29,231 nt of DNA from assembly GCA_965659595.1 (NCBI GenBank), contig CBFHWN010000023.1:1-29231 (forward strand), given 5' to 3'. Within the stretch, counting starts at the first letter, position 1, and each line of letters opens with the position of its first letter. This DNA comes from Casp-actino8 sp965659595 (lineage in GTDB: Bacteria > Actinomycetota > Acidimicrobiia > Acidimicrobiales > Ilumatobacteraceae). Below the pieces are notes generated by a model. That model was not told where the DNA came from. It saw only the letters and a list, made by a program, of their open reading frames with translations, and did no database searches. Positions 13,850 through 21,603 of the stretch are shown here, piece by piece. The position numbers were made by a program, and so were the translations under genes.

Positions 13850-15288
13850 TGAGCCAGTCTGCTCTTCCTGACGGCCTCGTGGTGGTCGTGAAACGCGAGT
13901 GCGAGACATGTCGCATGGTTCTGCCGGTGTTGTCGCAGTTACGTGATTCCGACGCGACTCTGACCGTCTACACCCAGGACGATCCAACCTTCGCCGCGGA
14001 AGTCGGCGCATTGCACGATGCCGATCTGTCGGTGTCGTGGCACCACGAGATCGAAACGGTGCCCACGGTGATGCGCGTAGTCAACGGAGTGGAGCGAGCT
14101 CGCACAGTGGGCTGGTCGCGCGCCGAATGGGAACAGGTGGCGGGCGTGACTGGCCTCGGACCCGAACTGCCGGTGATGCGACCGGGTTGTGGTTCGATGA
14201 GTGTCGATCCCGACTTGGTCGATGCATTGCGCGTGCGATTCGGCGCGTCGGTGCTGTCGGCTCGGCGGGTCGACGTGGCATCGGCCGAAGACGAGTTCGA
14301 AGCCATGTTCGATCGTGGCTGGACCGACGGACTGCCGGTCGTTCCTCCCACCGAAGAGCGAGTGATGCGCATGCTGGCGGCCACGTCGCGCGCCCCGTCC
14401 GACGTCGTCGCCGTGGTTCCTCCCGATTTGGTGGATGTGACGGTGGAGAAGGTGGCCATCAATGCGGTCATGGCCGGTTGCAAGCCCGACTACTTCCCCT
14501 GGGTGCTCACCGCCGTGGAAGCGGTGTGCAACGACACCTTCAACATCCACGGCGTGCTCGCAACCACCATGCCGGTCGGACCAGTGATCGTGTGCAACGG
14601 CCCCGGCACCCGCGCCATCGGCATGAACTCGGGAATGAACGTGTTCGGACAAGGCAATCGGGCCAACCTCACAATCGGGCGCGCCGTGCAGTTGGTGATT
14701 CGCAACGTGGGCGGCGGACGACCCGGTGAAGTCGATCGGGCGACCCATGGCAACCCCGGCAAGATCTCGTTCTGCTTCGCCGAAGACGAACTCGGATCAC
14801 CCTGGACGACCCTCGCGTCGTCACGAGGAGTTGCCGACGGCGTCGATGCCGTGACGGTCTTCCCCGGCGAAGGTCCGCGCTGTGTGGTCGATCAGTTGGC
14901 CCGCGATCCCGAGAGCCTGGCCAACACATTCGCCTCGTGCTTGCGCACCTTGCACAATCCGAAGTCGGTGTTGGCCTTCGACGCCATCTTGGTAGTTGGC
15001 CCAGAACACGCTCGGGTGTTCGCCGAAGCGGGTTGGGACCGCGACCGGGTGCTCGAGGAACTGCACGCCCGCTTGCAGATACCCGGCACCGAACTGGTGA
15101 GGGGCGCCAACGGCATCGCCGCGGGAATCCCCGCCCACCTGGAAGGTGTGACCTTGCCCAAGTTCCGGCCCGGCGGGATCTTGTTGGTGCACGCAGGCGG
15201 TGGCGCAGGGCTGTTCTCTGCCATCATTGGAGGGTGGGCCAACGGTGACATGGGAAGCACCCCGGTCACGAGGGAGGTGACGCGATGA
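13849..15288 (+). CDS. Thioredoxin-fold protein fused to a large uncharacterised domain, partner of UGSC protein
   Basis: The 479-residue protein has two parts. Residues 1 to about 105 look like a thioredoxin fold: a VVVVKRECETC strand-helix junction with the redox pair Cys18 and Cys21 (CETC), a second strand, and a cis-Pro candidate at TVPTV (Pro72). From about 145 on there is a domain I cannot assign to an enzyme class. It begins with FDRGWTDGLPVVPPTEERV and includes GPGTRAIGMNSGMNVFGQ, RNVGGGRPGEVDRATHGN and a glycine-rich LLVHAGGGAGLFSAIIGGW near the end. There is no signal peptide. It overlaps the hydrolase stop by 1 nt and the UGSC start by 4 nt (ATGA). I recall GWTDGLP-type proteins accompanying UGSC genes in environmental genomes, but that needs a search. 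A thiol or selenol exchange partner is the natural inference. Confidence 0.72.
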   Translation: MSQSALPDGLVVVVKRECETCRMVLPVLSQLRDSDATLTVYTQDDPTFAAEVGALHDADLSVSWHHEIETVPTVMRVVNGVERARTVGWSRAEWEQVAGVTGLGPELPVMRPGCGSMSVDPDLVDALRVRFGASVLSARRVDVASAEDEFEAMFDRGWTDGLPVVPPTEERVMRMLAATSRAPSDVVAVVPPDLVDVTVEKVAINAVMAGCKPDYFPWVLTAVEAVCNDTFNIHGVLATTMPVGPVIVCNGPGTRAIGMNSGMNVFGQGNRANLTIGRAVQLVIRNVGGGRPGEVDRATHGNPGKISFCFAEDELGSPWTTLASSRGVADGVDAVTVFPGEGPRCVVDQLARDPESLANTFASCLRTLHNPKSVLAFDAILVVGPEHARVFAEAGWDRDRVLEELHARLQIPGTELVRGANGIAAGIPAHLEGVTLPKFRPGGILLVHAGGGAGLFSAIIGGWANGDMGSTPVTREVTR

Positions 15289-15809
15289 CGACTCTGCTCG
15301 ATCCGACGAACGAGAAGCGCGCCATGACCATGGAACGCGTCGGTCGTCCCGAATCGCTGTCGGGCCTCACGGTCGGACTGCTCGACATCTCGAAGGCCCG
15401 AGGCGACGTGTTCCTCGATCGCCTCGAGGACCGGCTGGCCGAAATGGGCGCCAACGTGTTGCGCTACAAGAAGCCCACCTTCACCAAGCCGGCGCCGGTC
15501 GACCTGCGCCACGAGATTGCCATGAACTGTCAAGTGGTGATCGAAGCCCTCGCCGATTGAGGCAGTTGCACGTCGTGCAGTGTGCACGACATCGTCGATA
15601 TCGAACGGCGCGGAATTCCGGCCGTCTTCGTGGCGTCCGCCGAGTTCGTAACGGCCGCCGACGTGCAATCGCAAGCGCTCGGGTTTCCCGATGTGGCGCG
15701 TGTGTTCACACCTCACCCCATCCAGGACCGCACTGACGACGAGATGCGGGGTTATGCCGACGCCGCCCTCGACGAGATCGTTGCGGCTGTCACCCGCCGT
15801 TCGGCCTGA
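15285..15809 (+). CDS. UGSC family selenoprotein (in-frame UGA = selenocysteine 92)
   Basis: Read through the TGA at 15558-15560, this frame gives one 174-residue protein. The codons around it encode A-D-U-G-S-C-T-S-C, which is the UGSC motif of the family known as UGSC (seleno)proteins, where U may be Cys in other members. Residues 1-91 include LSGLTVGLLDISKARGDVFLDRLEDRL and YKKPTFTKPAP; residues 99-174 include VDIERRGIPAVFVASAEF and DEIVAAVTRRSA. Both sides read as one Rossmann-like alpha/beta protein, with no codon-use change at the TGA. A strong GGGAGG ribosome site precedes the ATG at 15285. The next in-frame stop is at 15807-15809. A hairpin fitting a SECIS element follows the TGA. Without Sec decoding it would look like a truncated 91-residue protein plus an orphan. 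Cys95 and Cys98 are candidate partners for Sec92. The reaction catalysed is unknown to me. Confidence 0.85.
15572..15590 (+). promoter_or_regulatory. Bacterial SECIS-like hairpin
   Basis: GTCGTGCA (15572-15579) and TGCACGAC (15583-15590) form a perfect 8-bp stem with a GTG loop. The stem begins 11 nt after the TGA, and the loop begins 19 nt after it. This matches what is known of the minimal Escherichia coli SECIS, a short upper stem-loop about 11 nt from the UGA with G and U in the apical loop. It lies within coding sequence, as bacterial SECIS elements do. Confidence 0.75.
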
Positions 15810-15850
15810 GTGCACCCTCCGTCCATCACGGGCCGGGCATGATGGGCGTG

Positions 15851-17197
15851 ATGCGTCGCACGAAGATCGTTGCCACTCTGGGTCCAGCCAGTCACGACCG
15901 TGTCGCCGCACTGGTGGAGGCCGGCGTGGCCATGGTGCGGGTGAACTGTTCGCATCTCACCACCGACGAGGTGTCGCAAACCGTTCGCTCGGCACGGGCT
16001 CAGTCGTCGAAGGTGGGAATCCTCGTCGACGTGCAAGGCCCGAAGCTCCGTTTGATCGATGGGCTCGACGCGCGTAGCAAAGAAGTCGTGCTCTGGGAGC
16101 GTGGCTACGCCGACGACGGCCCGACGGTCGGCTTCGATCCCGAAGCTGTGGGCGTGGAAGCTGGCGAGCGCATCCTCGTGAACGACGGGCGCATCGTGCT
16201 GCGCGCTGTCGAAGTCTTGCCGCACATGGTTCGGGCCGAAGTGCTGGTGCCCGGCGTGGCCGAGGGCAAGCGCGGCGTGAACCTTCCCGACACCAACGTG
16301 AACATGCGCATGTTCTCCGAGAAGGATCAGGCCGATATCGCAGCCGCCGTCGAGAGCGGTGCCGATTGGATCGCTCTCTCGTTCGTTCAGCGGGCCGAAG
16401 ACGTGCTGGAAGCTCGGCGTATGGTCCCCGATGACATACGCATTCTGGCCAAGATCGAACGCCCACAAGCTTTGCGGGTACTCGGCGAGATCTGCGGAGT
16501 CGCTGATGGAGTGATGGCGGCTCGCGGAGACCTCGGCGTCGAGATTCCGTTCGCTCGGTTACCGGTGGCGCAGCGGGCCATCGCCGACGCGTCGCTGCGT
16601 TCTGGCGCCATGTCGATCTGTGCAACCGAGATGCTCGAGTCGATGATCACCTCGAGTCGTCCGACGCGCGCCGAGGTGTCAGATGTCGCCAACGCCGTTC
16701 GCGACGGCTTCGACTGCGTGATGCTCTCGGCCGAGACGGCGATCGGTCACGACCCGATCGGTGTCGTACGAGCCATGACGCAGATCCTCGAAGAGGCCGA
16801 CAGTCTCGACGGCTTCGTGTCGCCCTTCGCAGATCACAACCCGAATGCGGCGGCGGTCGCTGCGTCGGCAGCGTCTTTGGCCAGCCGGCTGAAAGCACGC
16901 GCGATCCTCGCCATCACCTACACCGGCCACAACGCCGAGTTGCTATCGGCTTGTCGACCAAACGTGCCGATCATCGCCGCCACCGAAGACGAGCGAGTGG
17001 TGACGCGACTCATGTCGCGCTTCGGTGTGAAGCCAGTGTTGGCCGAGCGTCCCGACTCGACCGACGAGTCGATTTCGTACGCGATCGATGCCGCTCTGTC
17101 GGCCGGACACTTGAACCGCGGTGATCTGATCATCGTGGCGATGTCGCGGATCTCGCCGCGGTCCGACACCGACACGATCTTCGTCCACCGCGTCTGA
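15851..17197 (+). CDS. pyk: Pyruvate kinase
   Basis: The enzyme converts phosphoenolpyruvate and ADP to pyruvate and ATP. Visible blocks: MRRTKIVATLGPAS, VRVNCSHL (usually NFSH), LVDVQGPKLR, the B domain, ILAKIER with the catalytic Lys, ARGDLGVEIP, ATEMLESMI, RPTRAEVSDVANAV and MLSAETA, then the C-terminal domain. The Lys in QGPKLR occupies the position that is Glu117 in the K+-dependent rabbit enzyme, and the adjacent Thr113 position is Val, so K+-independent activity is expected. The start is chosen at the ATG at 15851 (448 residues) because homologues begin here; ATG codons at 15839 and 15842 and a GTG at 15848 are also in frame. It lies 41 nt after the UGSC stop and may be transcribed with it, though it has no obvious functional tie. 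Confidence 0.92.
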   Translation: MRRTKIVATLGPASHDRVAALVEAGVAMVRVNCSHLTTDEVSQTVRSARAQSSKVGILVDVQGPKLRLIDGLDARSKEVVLWERGYADDGPTVGFDPEAVGVEAGERILVNDGRIVLRAVEVLPHMVRAEVLVPGVAEGKRGVNLPDTNVNMRMFSEKDQADIAAAVESGADWIALSFVQRAEDVLEARRMVPDDIRILAKIERPQALRVLGEICGVADGVMAARGDLGVEIPFARLPVAQRAIADASLRSGAMSICATEMLESMITSSRPTRAEVSDVANAVRDGFDCVMLSAETAIGHDPIGVVRAMTQILEEADSLDGFVSPFADHNPNAAAVAASAASLASRLKARAILAITYTGHNAELLSACRPNVPIIAATEDERVVTRLMSRFGVKPVLAERPDSTDESISYAIDAALSAGHLNRGDLIIVAMSRISPRSDTDTIFVHRV

Positions 17198-17202
17198 TCA
17201 GA

Positions 17203-18078
17203 TCACCCAGGCAAGGTCACCGAGCCGCCTTGTATAGCCACGAGGCCTTCGGCGACCAGGTCGTCGAGCAACTTCACCGCCACGTCGGGCAAGCGATCCA
17301 TCACCCGTGCCACGTCGTCGACGCGCACGGCTCCTTCGCCCAACGCCTTGATCAATCGCCCACGGGCCTGACGGTCCGACCCTTCGAACCGACCCTGCGG
17401 AACGCTCACTCCCGCCGACCCGACACTCGGATCGTCGCCGTCGCCTCCCCGCCACGCGCACCACGACTCCCACGGACACTCGTCGCACGACGGTGTGGGC
17501 CGACACACGACGGCCCCTAACTCCATCAGTCCTTGGTTCCACAACCACGCCGTTCCCGACGCCAACAAACGATCGGCCTCGGATTGTGCACGCTTGGCGG
17601 TGAGCCGTTCGCCGGCGAGTCGCGCCAACACGCGCGCCACATTCGTGTCGACCACCGCAGCGTCGAGTTCGAAGGCGAAGGCCAGTACGGCGCGAGCCGT
17701 GTACGGACCGACACCGGGGAGCGCCAACAGATCGTCGAGCGACTGCGGCACCTCTCCCCCGTGTCGCACCACGATCTCGCGGGCCGCCGCCTGCAAGTTG
17801 CGCGCTCGCCGTGGATAGCCGAGCCCCTGCCACACGCGCAGAACGTCACCCAATGCCGCGTGAGCACAGTCGGCTGGAGTGGGGTACGACTCGATGAACG
17901 CGTGCCACTTCGGCATCACCCGCGCCACGCCGGTCTGCTGCAACATCACCTCGCTGACGAGGATGCCCCACGGATCGCGCGTGGAACGCCAGGGCATCTC
18001 GCGCAAACGAACGGTTGCCCACCCCAGCAGGGCATCCTGAAAGACGCCGAGTTCGTCGTCGTTCAGTCGTTGCTCCAT
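17203..18078 (-). CDS. mutY: MutY, adenine DNA glycosylase (short form)
   Basis: MutY removes adenine mispaired with 8-oxoguanine. This 291-residue protein has VSEVMLQQT with catalytic Glu43, the helix-hairpin-helix LLALPGVGPYTARAV (117-131), VVDTNVARV with Asp144, and a 4Fe-4S loop. That loop is Cys192-x5-Cys198-x2-Cys201-x5-Cys207, one residue shorter than the usual C-x6-C-x2-C-x5-C. The Nudix-like C-terminal domain that reads 8-oxoG is absent, replaced by a short winged-helix-like tail (about 235-290), as in other actinobacterial MutY proteins. It depends on Fe-S assembly, for example the suf cluster. Its ATG lies 16 nt inside the 3' end of the MaoC gene, so the two are coupled. Confidence 0.92.
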   Translation of the reverse strand: MEQRLNDDELGVFQDALLGWATVRLREMPWRSTRDPWGILVSEVMLQQTGVARVMPKWHAFIESYPTPADCAHAALGDVLRVWQGLGYPRRARNLQAAAREIVVRHGGEVPQSLDDLLALPGVGPYTARAVLAFAFELDAAVVDTNVARVLARLAGERLTAKRAQSEADRLLASGTAWLWNQGLMELGAVVCRPTPSCDECPWESWCAWRGGDGDDPSVGSAGVSVPQGRFEGSDRQARGRLIKALGEGAVRVDDVARVMDRLPDVAVKLLDDLVAEGLVAIQGGSVTLPG

Positions 18079-18581
18079 GCCGCATCGGCGTCGTACGGGC
18101 GCTCACGAGACGGCGCGAACTCGCGCTTCCACACCATCACCCGGCGACGGAAATAGCACACTTCTTTGCCCTCCTGATTGAAGGCCTTGGTCTCGACCGT
18201 CACCACACCGCGATCGTTACGCGACTTGCTCTCCTGCACATCGAGCACTCGTGTTTCGGCGTGGATGGTGTCGCCGTGGAAGGTGGGCGACTTGTGCTGC
18301 AGGGTCTCGACTTCCAGGTTGGCGATGGCGGCGCCGCTCACGTCGGGCACGCTCATACCGAGCACCAGTGAATACACGAGGTTGCCGACCACGACATTAC
18401 GACCCTGCACACTTTGGGCTGCGAACCAGTCGTTGGTGTGCAACGGGTGATGGTTCATGGTGATCATGCAGAACAGATGATCGTCGTACTCGGTGATCGT
18501 CTTGCCTGGCCAGTGGCGGTACACGTCACCCACCACGAAATCTTCCAGGCATCGTCCGAAGGGTCGCTCATGAACGGTCAT
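18063..18581 (-). CDS. MaoC-family dehydratase, probable mesaconyl-CoA hydratase
   Basis: This 172-residue hot-dog-fold protein shows the sequence style of MaoC proteins linked to crotonyl-CoA carboxylase/reductase genes in Streptomyces: HWPGKTITEYDDHLFCMITMNHHPLH, NVVVGNLVYSLVLGMSVPDVSG, and SPTFHGDTIHAETRVLDV. In the ethylmalonyl-CoA pathway such a protein hydrates mesaconyl-CoA to beta-methylmalyl-CoA. That is exactly the step between the Mcd and Mcl1 proteins encoded elsewhere in this window, which supports the assignment. It is a single hot-dog domain, half the size of the Rhodobacter Mch. No clear Shine-Dalgarno is visible. The start is the ATG at 18581, 11 nt after the flippase-like gene. 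Confidence 0.82.
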   Translation of the reverse strand: MTVHERPFGRCLEDFVVGDVYRHWPGKTITEYDDHLFCMITMNHHPLHTNDWFAAQSVQGRNVVVGNLVYSLVLGMSVPDVSGAAIANLEVETLQHKSPTFHGDTIHAETRVLDVQESKSRNDRGVVTVETKAFNQEGKEVCYFRRRVMVWKREFAPSRERPYDADAAWSND

Positions 18582-18592
18582 GAGGGCAGAAC

Positions 18593-19864
18593 CTACATCG
18601 GCTCGTGCGGAGGCTCCCCATCCGACAACGGTCTCGTTGCATCGGTTGTCGGTGCCGACTCGGGCTTGGGCAACTCACGGGTTCGCTCACGTGCCGGATA
18701 CCTCTCGGAGAAGTCGAGGATGCTCTCGCGCCCACTCGCCGAGGCCACGACGTCACGCAACGGTTCGAGATTGTCCTTCGAGATCGCCCACGGGCCGACT
18801 CGCAACGACAGATAGGTGACACCACCGATCACAATCGGCAACCAGTACTGGGCGATGCGATACGAGACCACACCCACCACCACCGTCGCCCGCGGCAGAC
18901 CGAAACCCACCAGCACCGGCACGTAGATACCTTCGACGATGCCGAGTCCACCGGGGGTGATGGGGATGGCGGCGAGCACGTTGGCCAATCCGAACGCAAC
19001 GATGAGTCCGTCGATCGACAACGAACCGCCAAAGGCGCGTAAGAAAACCCACAAAGCTGCAGCGTCGAGAAGCCAATTGAGCGCCGCCCACATCGACAAC
19101 TTGCGCAGCAGCGCTCGGTCTTCCCACAACTCCTGCATGCGACCGCTGATGTGATGAACGGCCTCTCCAGCTCGGTCTTCGTTCATGTGCAGTCGACGAG
19201 CGATACGCCGCACAATCTTCTCCGACTGCTGCTGCCCACCCAACAGTCCGAACACGATGCCGGCCGCGATGATCATGAGGATGATGCCGGCCACAGCCGC
19301 CGAGCCGTACACCGGGTTCACACCACGGAACGGAATCGACACGATGAGCCCGCTCCAGAGAATCAGATTGAGCACGACCGCCGACGCGAGTCCCGACGTG
19401 GCAAGAGCGAAGCCGGCATCGGGTCCGGCCACGTTCGACAGCGTCATGAGCCGGTAACCGAGAGCCGAACCGGCCGCCGTTCCTCCGGGGATCAGGCTCG
19501 ACAACGCACGGGTCGAGAGCTGGATGCGGAACAGCCGCCAGATCGACAAGTGGTCGCCGGCCGAGCCCAGTGCTTCACGCGTCATGACCGAGTAACAAAA
19601 GAGAGCGAGGATCGAAAGCGCCAATCCGACGAGGAGAAGGATCGGCTGCACCTCACTCAACTGATCGATGGCGTTCCGCAATCCCGGAATGTTGAGGATG
19701 ATGAAGTAGACGACGAGAAGAGTCGTCCCCACCTTGAAGGCACGTAGGACAGCTCGACGGCGGAAGGCTCGACGCTCGGCTGGAGTCCCACGCAGAACCA
19801 CTGCGTTACCGTCAGCAGGCTCGTCGGAACGTGCCGAATTCGGCTCCCGTTGCGCCTCCGACAT
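18593..19864 (-). CDS. Flippase-like integral membrane protein (UPF0104/MprF transmembrane type)
   Basis: The 423-residue protein has about eight to nine hydrophobic segments between residues 43 and 370. It carries the family blocks STRALSSLIPGGTAAGSALGYRLM and NVLAAIPITPGGLGIVEGIY, characteristic of the lysylphosphatidylglycerol synthase transmembrane region (UPF0104) family, whose members include lipid flippases. The N-terminal 40 residues are polar and cytoplasmic; the C-terminal 50 residues are polar and low-complexity (PKPESAPTTDATRPLSDGEP). No synthetase domain is attached, so lipid flipping or transport is more likely than lipid aminoacylation. An AGAGG ribosome site precedes the ATG at 19864. 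The lipid substrate is unknown. Confidence 0.88.
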   Translation of the reverse strand: MSEAQREPNSARSDEPADGNAVVLRGTPAERRAFRRRAVLRAFKVGTTLLVVYFIILNIPGLRNAIDQLSEVQPILLLVGLALSILALFCYSVMTREALGSAGDHLSIWRLFRIQLSTRALSSLIPGGTAAGSALGYRLMTLSNVAGPDAGFALATSGLASAVVLNLILWSGLIVSIPFRGVNPVYGSAAVAGIILMIIAAGIVFGLLGGQQQSEKIVRRIARRLHMNEDRAGEAVHHISGRMQELWEDRALLRKLSMWAALNWLLDAAALWVFLRAFGGSLSIDGLIVAFGLANVLAAIPITPGGLGIVEGIYVPVLVGFGLPRATVVVGVVSYRIAQYWLPIVIGGVTYLSLRVGPWAISKDNLEPLRDVVASASGRESILDFSERYPARERTRELPKPESAPTTDATRPLSDGEPPHEPM

Positions 19865-19911
19865 ACCTCTTTACTATCAGTTCGAGCCGGGCGATTTCGA
19901 CGACTCCCACC

Positions 19912-20967
19912 TCAGACCAGCGGAAACGACGTCCTGATCGCCTCGAGCCGTTCGTCGAGCAGAGGCTGCGTCTCTCGATTCCATTTGCCGAGGTGCACGA
20001 CCACCACGTCGCGTTCGATGTCGACGATCGTCCGTTGACCTTCGTAGCCGAGGGCCGCCAAAACTCCTCTTTGCGATTTCCAGATCCACCAGTGACGTCC
20101 GTACCCGTGTGTTGTGTCGAGATCGGTGGAGTGTTGTGTGGCCGCGAAAGCGACCCAATCGCTGGAGACGATTCGACGACCGTCCCATTCCCCGCCCCGC
20201 AGATACAGATATCCGAAGCGGGCGAAGTCGCGCGGCGTTGCGAACACGTACGACGATCCGATGAATGTTCCGGCGGCGTCGAACTTCGGCACGGCCGACG
20301 ACATTCCGATTGGTGCGAACACACGGGCTCGCAGATACTCCGCCATCGCGTCGCCGCGACCGACGTGATCGCCGAGAAGACGCGACACCACGTTGGTGGT
20401 TCCCGAGGAGTAGTTCCAGAAAGATCCCGGAGGATGCTTCAGGGGACGAGCCGCCGTGTAACCGGCGACGTCGTCGGCGCCAGCACCGAACAACATGTCG
20501 ATCACGTGAGGAATCGGAGCATCGTCACCGGTGACGTATTCCTCCACGAAGTCAAGTCCGTCGCGCATGCGTAAGAGATCGTCGAGCGTGATGACGCGAC
20601 GATCGTCGTCCGCCCATTCGGGAACCGGCGCCGGTGAGCCCGGATCGAGGAGACCGTCGTCGACTGCGCACCCGACAGCGGCATGCGTGATGCTCTTGGC
20701 CATGCTCCACGAGATCAGCGTGGTGTCACGATCGACGGGAGCGCCTGGTCCGAACGGGGTGTCAGGTTGGGTGCCGTAGCGCTCGTGGACGATGCGACCC
20801 CCGTGCACCACTACGAGCGCGAGCGACGTCCCTTCTCCTTCGGGTGGTTCGACACCCCCGGCGAACAGAGCGTCACTTGCCGCGACCACTGATGCGGGAG
20901 CTTCGTCGGCAGTTGGCCACTCAACTGTCGGCCACTCGACACCGGCAGGTTGCGACGGGAACTTCAC
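19912..20967 (-). CDS. Serine hydrolase, beta-lactamase (class C-like) family
   Basis: This 351-residue protein has the SxxK catalytic pair in ISWSMAKSITH (Ser88, Lys91) and the second motif YSS in FWNYSSGTTN (Tyr186). Near the C-terminus, ALGYEGQ replaces the usual HxG or KTG. This is the pattern of the wide beta-lactamase-related esterase and peptidase family (for example EstB or 6-aminohexanoate-dimer hydrolase type), not a proven resistance enzyme. No signal peptide is seen, which argues for a cytoplasmic esterase or amidase. The start is the GTG at 20967, 10 nt after the LOG gene stop. WPT occurs twice near the N-terminus (VEWPTVEWPT), a short direct repeat. Confidence 0.87.
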   Translation of the reverse strand: MKFPSQPAGVEWPTVEWPTADEAPASVVAASDALFAGGVEPPEGEGTSLALVVVHGGRIVHERYGTQPDTPFGPGAPVDRDTTLISWSMAKSITHAAVGCAVDDGLLDPGSPAPVPEWADDDRRVITLDDLLRMRDGLDFVEEYVTGDDAPIPHVIDMLFGAGADDVAGYTAARPLKHPPGSFWNYSSGTTNVVSRLLGDHVGRGDAMAEYLRARVFAPIGMSSAVPKFDAAGTFIGSSYVFATPRDFARFGYLYLRGGEWDGRRIVSSDWVAFAATQHSTDLDTTHGYGRHWWIWKSQRGVLAALGYEGQRTIVDIERDVVVVHLGKWNRETQPLLDERLEAIRTSFPLV

Positions 20968-20977
20968 GACTTCACCA

Positions 20978-21577
20978 TCACAGCGACGAACGTTTCGAGG
21001 TGACATCGAGGTCGTCCAACTTGCCCGGCACGTCGGGGGCCGGGCCACTCGCCAACGCGACGGCTTCCTCTGCAGTATTCGCCACGGTGGCCATGCTCCG
21101 GAAGGCCGGGCTCACGAACCCGGACTCCACCACCTGATCGAGAGCAGCCAGTAGAGGTCCGTAGAAACCCGTACCGTCGAGGAACACGAGTGGCTTTTTC
21201 ACCAGACCCAACTGGTTCCACGTCAAAATCTCGAAGGCTTCGTCGAAGGTGCCAAAGCCACCGGGCATCACCACGAATCCGCATGCCAACTCCGCCATAC
21301 GCGCCTTGCGTTCGTGCATCGACCCCACCACGTCGAGAACGTTCAATCCGGTGTGAGCGGTCTCGGCTCGGACCAAGGGTTCGGGGATCACACCGTGCAC
21401 GAATCCGCCCGCGTCGAGCACCGCATCGGCCACCACACCCATGAGCCCGACCCGGCCTCCGCCGTACACGAGACCGAGATCGGCCGCGGCAATCGCTCGT
21501 CCGAGTTCGCGAGCCTCGTCGGTGAACTCGGGTCGGCTGCCCGAACTCGACCCGCAGTACACACACACCAGACGCAC
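20978..21577 (-). CDS. LOG family protein (TIGR00730; nucleotide phosphoribohydrolase-like)
   Basis: The 199-residue Rossmann-fold protein has VCVYCGSSSG at the start, GLVYGGGRVGLMG, the diagnostic PGGFGTFDEAFE, and TWNQLGLVKKPLVFL. LOG enzymes hydrolyse nucleoside 5'-monophosphates, including cytokinin ribotides, and many bacterial members act on AMP-type substrates. It is soluble and probably dimeric. The start is placed at the GTG at 21577, which gives the usual short N-terminus; a GTG at 21604 would add nine residues and fall in a palindrome. It is the first gene of a five-gene same-strand run (LOG, serine hydrolase, flippase, MaoC, MutY) and is divergent from mcd. Confidence 0.88.
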   Translation of the reverse strand: MRLVCVYCGSSSGSRPEFTDEARELGRAIAAADLGLVYGGGRVGLMGVVADAVLDAGGFVHGVIPEPLVRAETAHTGLNVLDVVGSMHERKARMAELACGFVVMPGGFGTFDEAFEILTWNQLGLVKKPLVFLDGTGFYGPLLAALDQVVESGFVSPAFRSMATVANTAEEAVALASGPAPDVPGKLDDLDVTSKRSSL

Positions 21578-21603
21578 GTCACCAGTGTCCCACAGCCCAC
21601 CCA

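Noticed and set aside
15582..15809. Separate small gene starting at a GTG at 15582
   Set aside because: It is in the same frame as the upstream part across the TGA, has no ribosome site, and would split the UGSC motif from its protein. The selenoprotein reading explains both halves.
15810..15850. Possible terminator between the UGSC gene and pyruvate kinase
   Set aside because: No stem followed by a T-run is visible in these 41 bases.
19912..20967. Antibiotic-resistance beta-lactamase
   Set aside because: It has the SxxK and YSS motifs of the wider esterase/peptidase family, but no signal peptide and no KTG motif, so resistance is not supported.
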